Assembly: GCF_030249855.1 (NCBI RefSeq)
Contig: NZ_JANURN010000001.1
Span: 186,001-250,000 of the forward strand
Source of the DNA: Helicobacter_B zhangjianzhongii
GTDB lineage: Bacteria; Campylobacterota; Campylobacteria; Campylobacterales; Helicobacteraceae
DNA: 64,000 nt
Direction of reading: 5' to 3'
Made by a program: the position numbers and the translations under genes. Every line of letters begins with the position of its first letter. The stretch's first letter is position 1. Positions 17,451 through 26,436 of this stretch are shown here, one piece after another. Under the pieces are notes generated by a model. That model saw nothing but the letters and a program-made list of their open reading frames with translations, made no database searches and had not been told where the DNA came from.

Positions 17451-19261
17451 TGCCACCGAAATCTAAGGACAATCTTTTTGTAAAAACACTTGAAGAGTTT
17501 AAAGCGGCGTGCTGGGCGTTTTTTCACACGCAGGGCTTTTGGAAGTATTTTCTCATCGCCTTTGGGCTGTATTTGCTTGGGATCATTAGCCTTATCCGTG
17601 CAGATGTGTATTATATCGATGATCTAAATCGCTCTATCATCGGCTACAAGGAGTGGGATAACTTCTCGCGCTACATTAGCTACTATCTCTCCACCTTTAT
17701 GCATATGGACACAGTGCTAGCAGATGTCTCGCCTTTGACGCAGTTTGTCGCCATAGGGTTTTTGAGCTTTGCATCGTTGATTTTGGTGTGGAGTATCCGC
17801 GAGGTTATTTGGAAAAATGAAGAGTCCCAGTGGGATTCTGCTGAGCAGCCTTATAAAAAACGCCTAACCGCGCTTGCCATCATCGCTTCAATCCCTATTG
17901 GGCTCTCTCCTTACTTTTTAGAAGAGCTATCGTTTAAATACGATTCGCCCTATATGGCACTATCGGTGCTTTTTGGTGTGCTGCCTTTTGTGTTTATCCA
18001 CCATATCCGTGCGTATATCCCTGTGGCGATTCTCTCTTCACTTGGTATGTGTATGACCTATCAAGCAAGTAGTGGGGTGGAGATTATCCTTGTGCTTTTC
18101 TTTGGCTTTTTGATGTTTAATCAAACAAACGCAGGACTTAAGAAAACGCTAACCTTCATCGGCGTTTCATTTCTCACCTATGCCACTGCGCTTGGGATTT
18201 TCAAGGTCTTTATTATGCACCCATTCGCTCACTCACAAGCTGGCACTTCGACATTCCCGCTTAGTGAGCTGCCAAGCGGAGTGCTTAGCAATATGCAAAT
18301 GTATCTTGGCTACTTGTGGAGCGACTTTGACTGGACGGGGATTAAAATCTGCTTTTTCGCCCTTATGGGAATGTTTCTTTTATCAATCATCTACCAATCT
18401 AAGCGCAGCAAGATTCTAGCCTTGCTTCTAGGTGTGCTGCTGCTTAGCCTTGGGATAATGCTTTCTTATGGGGTGTATTTGGTGCTTGCAGAGCCGCTGC
18501 AAAGACCGCGCGCATTTATTGGGATAGGTGTGTGGAGCGCGGCTATGGCGGTTTATGTGGTGAGCGCGTGGCGTGGCTGGGCGTATAAGCAAGAAGACAC
18601 GCGCCAGACAAATTCTAATACCCTTGTTTCGCGCCCCTTTTATGCTCGCTCGTTTTTTGTCGCTTCAGCGGTTGTGGTTGGGTTTTTCTCGTGGTCGCTC
18701 ATTGTCTTTGCTAATGCTTATGGCAATGCCCTCTCCCAGCAAGATAAATACCAAACCTTCCGCCTAACGATTTTGCTGCAAGATTTGGTCAATGTTATGC
18801 CTAAGCAAAAAAGCTATAAAGACTATACCTTTCGCATAAAGGGCTGGATCACTGCTTCGCCTGTGCTAGAAAATTCCTCTAAGCACAATCCTTTGATGAA
18901 GCGGCTTGTGAAAATCACCGATGGCAAATATTGGGTGCGCACGGCGATGAAGCACTATGGCTGGGGCGATGTGCCAGAGGAGCAGCCGCAAGTTGTTGTC
19001 GATGCGGAGGACTTTGAAAAGCTAGCAGAGAATCCCAAGTGCAACCCAGCCACCGCAGGGCGACTCAAAGCGCGCGTGGATAATATATTCCACCTGATAG
19101 AAGTCTATCCAGAATGCACGATTATAGAGTTTAAGGGCAAGGATAAATACCCCCACGCCTTTGAAGAAGAGCTTATGCGCCAAGAGGAAGAAAAGATGAA
19201 AGAAGAGAAAATGCGAGAGGAAAAGCCCCAAGCGCGCGAACTTAAGCGAGCAAAAGTCTAG
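17450..19261 (+). CDS. Glucosyltransferase GtrII-family membrane protein
   Basis: 603 residues. About ten membrane segments (residues about 30-420) are followed by a soluble C-terminal domain and a highly charged tail (EEELMRQEEEKMKEEKMREEK). An early periplasmic loop has DVYYIDDLNRS, the acidic motif typical of GtrII-type enzymes, and a later one has SFKYDSPYMALS. With GtrB it would move the lipid-linked sugar onto a surface polysaccharide or protein on the periplasmic side. The acceptor is unknown. Confidence 0.82.
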   Translation: MPPKSKDNLFVKTLEEFKAACWAFFHTQGFWKYFLIAFGLYLLGIISLIRADVYYIDDLNRSIIGYKEWDNFSRYISYYLSTFMHMDTVLADVSPLTQFVAIGFLSFASLILVWSIREVIWKNEESQWDSAEQPYKKRLTALAIIASIPIGLSPYFLEELSFKYDSPYMALSVLFGVLPFVFIHHIRAYIPVAILSSLGMCMTYQASSGVEIILVLFFGFLMFNQTNAGLKKTLTFIGVSFLTYATALGIFKVFIMHPFAHSQAGTSTFPLSELPSGVLSNMQMYLGYLWSDFDWTGIKICFFALMGMFLLSIIYQSKRSKILALLLGVLLLSLGIMLSYGVYLVLAEPLQRPRAFIGIGVWSAAMAVYVVSAWRGWAYKQEDTRQTNSNTLVSRPFYARSFFVASAVVVGFFSWSLIVFANAYGNALSQQDKYQTFRLTILLQDLVNVMPKQKSYKDYTFRIKGWITASPVLENSSKHNPLMKRLVKITDGKYWVRTAMKHYGWGDVPEEQPQVVVDAEDFEKLAENPKCNPATAGRLKARVDNIFHLIEVYPECTIIEFKGKDKYPHAFEEELMRQEEEKMKEEKMREEKPQARELKRAKV

Positions 19262-19293
19262 CGACTACTAGAATCCACTTTTAAAGGAGTTTG

Positions 19294-20274
19294 ATGAAAC
19301 AAGTAGCGATCAACGGCACAGGGCGCATAGGACTCTGTGCGGCTAGGATCATCGGCAAGCGCGATGATATGGAGCTTGTGAGTATGAATACCACCGCGAG
19401 CATAGATACATTAGTGCATTTGCTGCGATATGACTCTATCCACGGCAGATATGATGTAGAAAAGCTTGATGAGACTACGCTAAGGATCGGCAACTCCAAG
19501 CGTGTCAAAATCCAAAGCAATCGCGACATAACCGCGCTAGATTTTGGCAGTGCGCAAGCTGTGCTTGAATGCACCGGCAAATTTAACTCCCTAGAAAAGT
19601 CCCGCCCCCACCTTAAAGGCAATGTCAAAAAAGTTGTGATCTCAGCCCCTGCTGATGAGACGCCCACTTTTGTCTATGGTGTCAATGAGCAAAGCTATAA
19701 AGGCGAGCCTATCATCTCTAATGCCTCTTGCACGACAAACTGCCTAGCCCCTATCGCCAAAGTTTTACACGAGAATCTAGGCATAGAATCTGCGCTTATG
19801 ACCACGATCCACAGCTATACCAACGACCAAAATCTCCTTGATGTCAAGCACAAAGACTTGCGCCGAGCAAGGGCTGCAGCACTAAGTATGATCCCCACTT
19901 CCACCGGCGCGGCAAAGGCAGTAGCCCTTGTGATCCCAGAGCTTGCGGGCAAATTTACCGGCTATGCTATGCGCGTGCCTACGCCTGATGTAAGCGTGGT
20001 GGATCTAAGTGTCAATCTCTCTAAGCCCACAAGCAAAGATAAGCTAAACGCCCTTTTTATGCAATATGCTAAAGAAAATCCACAGATTTTCCACATCGAT
20101 ATGGATCAATGTGTCTCAAGCGATTTTATCGGCGCACCATATAGCGCGATTATTATCCCGGATAAAACGATGGTGCTGCACGAGCGATTTGCCAAAATCC
20201 TTGCGTGGTATGACAATGAGTTTGGCTACACGACGCGGCTTGTGGATATGGCGGCGTTTGTGCTAGGGCATTAG
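19294..20274 (+). CDS. gapA: Glyceraldehyde-3-phosphate dehydrogenase
   Basis: Oxidises and phosphorylates glyceraldehyde 3-phosphate with NAD(P). 326 residues with the Rossmann start INGTGRIGLCAARI, the catalytic cysteine in SNASCTTNCLAP, the HSYTNDQ loop, and WYDNEFGY at the C-terminus. I use ATG 19294, with AAAGGAG at 19283-19289. It lies nine bases upstream of pgi, suggesting a glycolysis/gluconeogenesis operon. A 14-mer repeat precedes its ribosome site. Confidence 0.96.
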   Translation: MKQVAINGTGRIGLCAARIIGKRDDMELVSMNTTASIDTLVHLLRYDSIHGRYDVEKLDETTLRIGNSKRVKIQSNRDITALDFGSAQAVLECTGKFNSLEKSRPHLKGNVKKVVISAPADETPTFVYGVNEQSYKGEPIISNASCTTNCLAPIAKVLHENLGIESALMTTIHSYTNDQNLLDVKHKDLRRARAAALSMIPTSTGAAKAVALVIPELAGKFTGYAMRVPTPDVSVVDLSVNLSKPTSKDKLNALFMQYAKENPQIFHIDMDQCVSSDFIGAPYSAIIIPDKTMVLHERFAKILAWYDNEFGYTTRLVDMAAFVLGH

Positions 20275-20283
20275 GGCGCGGCT

Positions 20284-21549
20284 ATGATTAGCTTCCACAC
20301 CCCCTATGCCAAAGTGGATTCTAGCCCTGTGCTAGAAGCGATCAAGGCAGAATCTAGTAGCGGCGCAAGTGGCTACTACAAGCTCCCCTTTGACACACTC
20401 GCCCTAGAATCCGCTTTAGCATATAGCACGCGCGAGCATTTCTCAAGCATCACAGATCTTGTCATCATCGGTGTGGGCGGTAGCTCGCTAGGCACGCGGG
20501 CGGTGTATGCGGCTTTGGGGCATTCTTGCAGAAGTGCTACTAGGCGCGTGCATTTTTTGGAGCATACAGATCCCTTTGAGACAAGGCGCGTGCTAGAATC
20601 CATCACGCTAAAAAGCACGCATTTTTTGCTTATCTCTAAATCCGGCACGACCATTGAGAGCATTTCTCTAGTGAAGTTTCTTATCACGCATTTTGATTTA
20701 CTAAGCAGCGCAAACAAGCAGCATTTATCCTGTATCACGGATTCTGGCTCGCCGTTAGAGAGCTTTGCCAAGGCGCAGGGGCTAGAGTGCTTCACAATCC
20801 CTGCTAATGTGGGCGGGCGATTTTCGGTGCTTTCATTAGTGGGGCTTGTGCCTTTAAGCTTGCTTGGGCTTGATATTAGCGCACTTTTGCAAGGTGCTAG
20901 GGCGATGATGGAGAGCTTTTTTGCTGGCAAAGAGGGGCATATCATCGATAAAGCCGCCTTTTTAGCCAAGCACCACAAGCAGTATCCCATAAGTGTGCTG
21001 TTTTCTTATGGGAGTGTGTTTAGCGAGCTTAATCGCTGGTTTGTGCAGCTCTGGGGGGAAAGCTTGGGCAAAAGTTTGAGCCAAGCGGATTCTAGTAGCA
21101 CACAGGGCGTGGGGCTTACACCTGTGGGGCTTGTGGGCAGTATCGATCAGCACTCATTCTTGCAGCTCATCGTGCAAGGCGCGCGTGATAAGGTGGTGAG
21201 CTTTTTGTCTTTAAGTGATGAATGTGATAAGGTGGATTCTAGTGAGGATTCTAGCTTTATCGTGCCGCATTGTCATCTAGCAGGACTAGAATCCACCGAT
21301 TTTGTCAATGGCACGCCATTTTTACGCTTGCTCAATCTCCAAAAGCAAGCGACTTTAGAGACTTTGGAGTCGCTTGCTATCCCCACAGATTCTATCGTGC
21401 TAGAGCGGTTAGATGAGTGGCATATCGGCGCGCTTGTGGTGTATTTTGAGCTTTTGACTTCTTGCACGGGGGTGCTGCTGGGGGTTAATGCTTACGATCA
21501 GCCCGGGGTGGAGTTTGGGAAGCGGAGGTTGCGAACTTATTTTGCTTAA
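20284..21549 (+). CDS. pgi: Glucose-6-phosphate isomerase
   Basis: Interconverts glucose 6-phosphate and fructose 6-phosphate. 421 residues, the short form found in Epsilonproteobacteria. Sugar-phosphate binding segments are IGVGGSSLGTRAVY and ISKSGTTIESISLVKF; GGRFSVLSLVGLVPL and WGESLGKS are the active-site motifs. Codons for D-S-S and L-E-S written as GATTCTAG/CTAGAATC occur repeatedly, echoing the genome's 14-mer repeat. Confidence 0.93.
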   Translation: MISFHTPYAKVDSSPVLEAIKAESSSGASGYYKLPFDTLALESALAYSTREHFSSITDLVIIGVGGSSLGTRAVYAALGHSCRSATRRVHFLEHTDPFETRRVLESITLKSTHFLLISKSGTTIESISLVKFLITHFDLLSSANKQHLSCITDSGSPLESFAKAQGLECFTIPANVGGRFSVLSLVGLVPLSLLGLDISALLQGARAMMESFFAGKEGHIIDKAAFLAKHHKQYPISVLFSYGSVFSELNRWFVQLWGESLGKSLSQADSSSTQGVGLTPVGLVGSIDQHSFLQLIVQGARDKVVSFLSLSDECDKVDSSEDSSFIVPHCHLAGLESTDFVNGTPFLRLLNLQKQATLETLESLAIPTDSIVLERLDEWHIGALVVYFELLTSCTGVLLGVNAYDQPGVEFGKRRLRTYFA

Positions 21550-21557
21550 CACAGAGG

Positions 21558-21680
21558 GATTCGGTCTTGGGTAATCATAGCGGCGATTTTAAGGATTTTA
21601 GGGCAACCGCAGACCACCAGTCTAGCTCTGCCCTAAAATCCTTAAAAAGCCCCACTAGCACTACCGCAATTCCTAGAATC
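21558..21680. repeat. Long hairpin repeat, loop class 2
   Basis: GATTC (21558-21562) to GAATC (21676-21680). Arms TTAAGGATTTTAGGG (21589-21603) and CCCTAAAATCCTTAA (21631-21645) are a perfect 15-bp stem, unlike the stem of the class-2 copy at 444-585 although the loop matches. Confidence 0.8.
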
Positions 21681-21747
21681 CACTTTTGAAAACTCTGCCG
21701 CTGATACGCAAAAGTGGATTCTAGGGTGAAGTCTAAAAGGAGTAACA

Positions 21748-22599
21748 ATGGATTCTAAGAAAGTCAATTCTGCTAGCGTAGAATCTATGGATTGCCACGC
21801 GGTGCAAGCGGTGCTGCCAATGACAGAAAACAACGCCGCTAGTAAAAACGAGAATTCTAGGAAAAACGCCCAAAACGCAAAAGCCCAATCCACCAGCAAA
21901 AAGCCCACACCAAGCCCTAGCGATTCTAAGATTTTGGAGCTAGAATCGGGGTTTTTCAAGCCGCGCAAGGAGATAAGACTCGAGTGTCTATCGACGCAGC
22001 GCGGCGATGAAATCCACGATTCTAGCCCAAAAGCTGAATCGCCCATAGCAATAGCCTTTCTAAGTGTGCTATATAGTGGCAAATCCCCCAAAGCCCCCGG
22101 CACCGCCGGCAGCGCACTCTCTGTGCTGCTTGGGCTGCCGATTTTGCTCTACTCTGCGCAGACGCTCTTTTTGCTTGCGTGCTTGATAGGGGCGATCGCG
22201 GTGCGTGAGATTGACAAATGGGAAGCATATAGCAAAAAGCACGATGAAAAGTGGATCGTCATCGATGAGCTTGTGGGTGTGTGGCTGGCGATGAGTATCC
22301 TATGCTATGGGAATCCTTCGCTATGGCTCACTATCGATAAGAGCGCGGATATATGGCTGACTATGAGCACTCTGTGGCGCGAGGGGCATTTTGCGCATAT
22401 TATGCTAGCTTTTGTGCTATTTCGCGTATTTGACATTTGGAAGCCCTCTATCATCGGGCGCATTGATAGAAAGCTTAAAGGCGGTCTTGGTGTGGTGCTA
22501 GATGATGTAGCGGCTGGGATTGTGGCTGGGATCGCTGGGATTTTGGTGCTTTTTGCGTATGATGTGGCTACTGGCATAATTTCTGCACGAGCTTACTAG
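21748..22599 (+). CDS. pgpA: Phosphatidylglycerophosphatase A with repeat-encoded N-terminus
   Basis: Dephosphorylates phosphatidylglycerol phosphate at the inner membrane. The catalytic domain (about residues 97-283) has KSPKAPGTAGSALSVL, WIVIDELVGVWLAM and FRVFDIWKPSIIG...GVVLDD, the conserved acidic motifs of PgpA. The first 95 residues are encoded by repeats: a 14-mer start (ATGGATTCTA), a GTCATTGCGAG-type unit and a class-1 hairpin (21922-22040). A strong AAAAGGAG at 21736-21742 before ATG 21748 suggests the extension really is translated. E. coli PgpA is about 170 residues. Confidence 0.85.
   Translation: MDSKKVNSASVESMDCHAVQAVLPMTENNAASKNENSRKNAQNAKAQSTSKKPTPSPSDSKILELESGFFKPRKEIRLECLSTQRGDEIHDSSPKAESPIAIAFLSVLYSGKSPKAPGTAGSALSVLLGLPILLYSAQTLFLLACLIGAIAVREIDKWEAYSKKHDEKWIVIDELVGVWLAMSILCYGNPSLWLTIDKSADIWLTMSTLWREGHFAHIMLAFVLFRVFDIWKPSIIGRIDRKLKGGLGVVLDDVAAGIVAGIAGILVLFAYDVATGIISARAY
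21922..22040. repeat. Long hairpin repeat, loop class 1 (reversed), inside pgpA
   Basis: GATTC to GAATC. Arms GCCGCGC (21960-21966) and GCGCGGC (21999-22005) surround GATAAGAC-N-GTCTATC, the reverse of the class-1 loop. It is read in frame as part of the PgpA N-terminal extension. Confidence 0.7.
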
Positions 22600-22601
22600 C
22601 T

Positions 22602-23957
22602 ATGCACACCCAGAGTCTAGCCCCCACCCCCGCTAAAAAGCTCGCACTCGTGCTAGGTGGCGGCGGCTCAAAGGGCGCGTATCAAGTAGGCGCGTATAGG
22701 GCATTACGCGAGCTTGGATTGTCATTTAGCCTTGTTACAGGTGTGTCCATTGGCGCGTTAAATGGCGCGATGATCGTGCAAGGGGATTTTGACAAAGCTA
22801 GCACGCTTTGGGAGAGCCTTGATGTAGAGAAAGTCATAGGCAAGGGCTTAAATCTCACCACCGATATAGACTACTACTTCAATAATGTCCAAAAGCTCCT
22901 GCCATTTCTCAAGTCCTACACGCAAAACAAAGGTATGGACACTGCGCCCTTGTGGGAGATCATCACCACGCATTTAGACTATGCAAAGCTTTCTAGCTCG
23001 GCTATGGATTTTGGGCTTTTGTGCGTGGAGGTGCCTAGCTTTCAAGCGTGCGAGCAGACCAAAGCGACTTTAAGCAAGCAAAGCCTAGCGCATTGGGTGA
23101 TGGCTTCTGCTTCGTGCTTCCCGGCTTTTCCTATCTATAATATCAATGGCAAAAGCTACATTGACGGGGGCTATTATGATAATCTGCCTATCGATCTAGC
23201 CTTTAAAATGGGGGCGAGTGAAGTCATCGCCATTTCTTTGCATAATGATTTTGTAACCAAATATGATAGCAACCCGCTTGTGCGCCATATCCGCCCATCG
23301 CGCTATCTAGGCACGATGCTGGATTTCTCACAAGATTCTATCGCGCGAAATATCAAGCTAGGCTATTTAGATACAAAGCGGTATTTTGGCAAGCTTGCTG
23401 GCTTGCGTTTTGCGTTTATGCCGTTAGATGAAGTGGATTCTAGCACCTTTCGCGCGCTTTCACGCAGGCTGCTTGCTAGCCTTTTGGCAAAGGAGCTTGA
23501 TAAAAACGCCCCATCAAGCAGCACTCTAGCACGCTTTGGCACACAGCTTGCAAGCACAGGGATCATCTCTAAAATCACTTCTACCACGCCATTTTGTGAT
23601 ATGCTCCTAAGCACGCTTAAGCCCTATAATGCCACGCATATAAGCCTAGAGCAGCTCACCCTTGCCCTGCTAGAATCCTATATGCAGCTTATGAATTATG
23701 ATGAGGCAAAGACTTATAACGCCCTAGAAGTCTTCGCTAAAGCCAAGCGCGACCTAGCCTATATCGCCCAAGCCACAGCCCCTATCTCTAGGCTAGATTC
23801 TAGCTTGGATTCCAGCGTGGGGCAGGAGATCGCACGCGCTTATGCACTCTTGCAAGATAAAAAGCCAGAGACTTCGCTCTTTGATGAGTTTGGGGAGAAG
23901 CTTTTGTGCGCTATGCTGGCTTTTGCGCTAGGGTATGAAGAGGGTGCTAGAATCTAG
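22602..23957 (+). CDS. Patatin-like phospholipase
   Basis: 451 residues. The N-terminal patatin domain has the oxyanion loop GGGGSKGAYQVG (about 18-29), the nucleophile elbow GVSIG (Ser about 49) and the catalytic aspartate in YIDGGYYDN (about 189-197), so the Ser-Asp dyad is complete. Residues about 290-451 are a helical C-terminal part without a recognised motif. It probably hydrolyses phospholipid acyl chains; location and substrate are unknown. It follows pgpA by two bases, suggesting a phospholipid-related operon. Confidence 0.85.
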   Translation: MHTQSLAPTPAKKLALVLGGGGSKGAYQVGAYRALRELGLSFSLVTGVSIGALNGAMIVQGDFDKASTLWESLDVEKVIGKGLNLTTDIDYYFNNVQKLLPFLKSYTQNKGMDTAPLWEIITTHLDYAKLSSSAMDFGLLCVEVPSFQACEQTKATLSKQSLAHWVMASASCFPAFPIYNINGKSYIDGGYYDNLPIDLAFKMGASEVIAISLHNDFVTKYDSNPLVRHIRPSRYLGTMLDFSQDSIARNIKLGYLDTKRYFGKLAGLRFAFMPLDEVDSSTFRALSRRLLASLLAKELDKNAPSSSTLARFGTQLASTGIISKITSTTPFCDMLLSTLKPYNATHISLEQLTLALLESYMQLMNYDEAKTYNALEVFAKAKRDLAYIAQATAPISRLDSSLDSSVGQEIARAYALLQDKKPETSLFDEFGEKLLCAMLAFALGYEEGARI

Positions 23958-24208
23958 GCTTGACAAAGTGGATTCTAGCTCTGCCAATTTTACAAGCCAA
24001 CTTCTCTCTGTCATCGCGAGCCCCACGCCAGCAAGGCGTGGCGATCCATCATAAGCCTATAACTCGCGTAAAAGTAGCGATCATAAATCCGCTTTAGCAA
24101 GCACTTAGGCTGTGTTGATGTTTGTTTAATAATCCACTTGCTAGAATCCACTTGTGTGGATCGCCACGCCACGGATCGCAGCTAGATCTAGCGCGTAAGG
24201 AGGCATTT
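23958..24208. repeat. Intergenic repeats upstream of AEC transporter
   Basis: Contains a GTCATCGCGAG...GCGATCCA repeat (about 24010-24050; inner stem ACGCC/GGCGT) and 14-mers. A 45-bp segment before the next gene holds half of the same repeat (GTGGATCGCCACGCCACGGATCGC). No gene is seen. Confidence 0.6.
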
Positions 24209-25123
24209 GTGTTTGTCGCGATATATAGCATATTTGTCTTTATGTTTTTGGGGTATTTTGCCAATCGCGTGCGCCTGCTTGGCGATAGACAGGGCAATAT
24301 CCTGCTAGGCTTCTTGCTCAATTTTGCCCTGCCTAGCGCGATTTTCACAGGGGTATATCACTCAAGCGTGAGCCTAGAGCTTTTGGGGCTTTTTGCCCTA
24401 GCTCTTGTGTGCAATCTTGTAGCTGGCGCGCTGGCGTTTGTATTTGTCTCAAAGATCTTGCGCTTTGATTTTGGCACTTCTCTTGCTATGGCTTTTTTGG
24501 TTTCCTTGCATAATACGCTTTTCCTAGGTGTGCCTATCGTGCAAGGCGCGCTAGGCGAGCAAGCCGCGCATAAAGCCATCGTGCTAGATCAGTTCTGCAC
24601 GGGGCTGCCATTAGCTGTTTTGACCCCGCTGCTCCTTAGCCTAAGCTCTAAGACAAAATTCCGTATCCAAAGCGTGCTTGTGCGGCTCTTTGCTAGTCCG
24701 CTCTTTTTATCTATGCTTTGCGCCTTTGCGCTTAAGGCTATGCCCTTTAGTATCCCAGAGGTGCTTTTCGCGCCGATTTTGGCTCTAGCGGCGTGTGCTA
24801 CGCCGGTGGCTCTCTTTGCCATAGGGGTGCAGCTGCGCTTTGACTTCTTGCGCTTGCTGTGGAGGAAAGTGCTTGTCGTGCTAGGCTTTGGTATGTTTGT
24901 GGCTCCTTTGTTGTATCTTGCGATTTTGTGGCTATTTCAAGTGCCATTGCAAGAAGATCACCAAATGGTGCTACTAGAAGTGGCTATGCCTCCGCTTATC
25001 AGCGCGGTCGCGGTGATCGCGCGTGCGGGGCTGGATTCTAAGCTGGCGATTTCTTGTATCGTAGCAGGAGTGCCTATCGCAGCTTTTAGCACGCCATTAT
25101 GGCTATATATAAGCCATTTGTAA
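24209..25123 (+). CDS. AEC (auxin efflux carrier) family transporter
   Basis: 304 residues from GTG 24209, which has AAGGAGG at 24197-24203. The longer frame from 24122 begins in repeat sequence. About ten membrane helices in two five-helix halves are visible, with the family's polar breaks in the crossing helices (NFALPSAIF; PPLISAVAVIA). AEC proteins export small organic anions or amino acids; the substrate here is unknown. Confidence 0.82.
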   Translation: MFVAIYSIFVFMFLGYFANRVRLLGDRQGNILLGFLLNFALPSAIFTGVYHSSVSLELLGLFALALVCNLVAGALAFVFVSKILRFDFGTSLAMAFLVSLHNTLFLGVPIVQGALGEQAAHKAIVLDQFCTGLPLAVLTPLLLSLSSKTKFRIQSVLVRLFASPLFLSMLCAFALKAMPFSIPEVLFAPILALAACATPVALFAIGVQLRFDFLRLLWRKVLVVLGFGMFVAPLLYLAILWLFQVPLQEDHQMVLLEVAMPPLISAVAVIARAGLDSKLAISCIVAGVPIAAFSTPLWLYISHL

Positions 25124-25129
25124 TATAAT
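25124..25129 (+). promoter_or_regulatory. Probable -10 box for dapD
   Basis: TATAAT overlapping the end of the previous gene, 30 bases upstream of the dapD start. A second TATAAT (25138-25143) is too close to the start to fit as well. Confidence 0.45.
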
Positions 25130-25158
25130 ACCGCCATTATAATTATTAAGGAGCTATG

Positions 25159-26364
25159 ATGAAAGACTCATTTAAAGCATTTGTCGCCGCTACACAAAAT
25201 CTCCCCGAGTATAAAAAGCCTTTAGCATTTGGGATCGCGCGGATTGAGTATGGGCAGAAGTCTCAAGCGGTTTTGAGCGCGACTTATCCGCTACTAAATT
25301 GGACCGATGAGAATCTCGGCAGCTATGCGGTGTTTTTTGAGGCACTTAAAGCTGCTAAATCACTCCACACTAGTGAAAATGAAGCGATTTTTGGCATTAC
25401 AGAGGGCTTCATCAAGCGTGCGCTAGAGCTGTATGAGCCATTTTTGGCAGAGTCGCTCACAAGCCCAAGCACACATAAGAATATCCAAGTTATCCTAGAG
25501 CTCCAAAAAGCCTTAACGCAAAATCGCCTCTGCACTCATAGCGGGCATTTCCGCTATCATTTGTGCGTGCTATATAGCGATAGCAAGTGTGAGAGTGTAG
25601 AATCCGCCTACCTAAAGCTCCTAGCCCTATCACTTGGCAAAGCCCCCTTGCGCTCACTCCAGCTTGATGGGATCTTTGGGCTATTGCAAAATGTCGCGTG
25701 GAGTGGGAATACCCCCTATGAGCTAGAGTGGCTACGAGAGAATGAAATCCGCCTAAAAATGGAGGGCAGCTTCCCTGCGATTGACTTTGTGGATAAATTC
25801 CCACGATATTTAATGCAAGTGATCCCCCAATACGACAATATCCGCCTGCTAGATTCTGCCAAAACGCGCTTTGGCGCATACCTTGGCAGCGGTGGCTATA
25901 CGCAAATGCCCGGGGCTAGCTATGTGAATTTCAACGCCGGCGCACTTGGAGCGTGTATGAATGAAGGGCGCATAAGCTCTAGTGTGATTGTGGGAGAAGG
26001 CACAGATGTCGGCGGAGGGGCGAGTATCCTAGGCGTGCTAAGTGGGGGCAATAGCGAGCCAATCACCATCGGCAAAAATTGCTTGCTCGGGGTCAATAGC
26101 TCTACTGGCATAAGTCTAGGCGATGGCTGCATAGTCGATGGCGGGATCGCAGTGCTTGCAGGCACAATTTTTGCTATCGACAAAGCAGGGGCTGAAAAGA
26201 TCGCGCAGATCAATGCGGACTTTGCTATCAAAGATAGCGGGCTGTATAAAGGGCGTGAGCTATCAGGCAAGCACGGCGTGCATTACAGGCAGGACTCTAA
26301 AAGCGGCAAGATGATCGCCTTTCGAAGTAATCGCAAAATCGAGCTAAACGCGGATTTACATTAG
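25159..26364 (+). CDS. dapD: Tetrahydrodipicolinate N-succinyltransferase
   Basis: Succinyl-CoA-dependent step of lysine and meso-diaminopimelate synthesis. 401 residues, the long form typical of Campylobacterota. A long N-terminal domain precedes the left-handed beta-helix hexapeptide domain (about 260-350), with YVNFNAGALGACMNEGRIS, VIVGEGTDVGGGASILGVLSGG and IGKNCLLGVNSSTGISLG. AAGGAG (25148-25153) suits ATG 25159 better than ATG 25156. Confidence 0.94.
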   Translation: MKDSFKAFVAATQNLPEYKKPLAFGIARIEYGQKSQAVLSATYPLLNWTDENLGSYAVFFEALKAAKSLHTSENEAIFGITEGFIKRALELYEPFLAESLTSPSTHKNIQVILELQKALTQNRLCTHSGHFRYHLCVLYSDSKCESVESAYLKLLALSLGKAPLRSLQLDGIFGLLQNVAWSGNTPYELEWLRENEIRLKMEGSFPAIDFVDKFPRYLMQVIPQYDNIRLLDSAKTRFGAYLGSGGYTQMPGASYVNFNAGALGACMNEGRISSSVIVGEGTDVGGGASILGVLSGGNSEPITIGKNCLLGVNSSTGISLGDGCIVDGGIAVLAGTIFAIDKAGAEKIAQINADFAIKDSGLYKGRELSGKHGVHYRQDSKSGKMIAFRSNRKIELNADLH

Positions 26365-26436
26365 GTTTATACAAAAGCCTTACGATAAAGCAGTTTAGAT
26401 ATAGAATCTGGTTGAGCAATCAGCAAAGGAGTGGGT

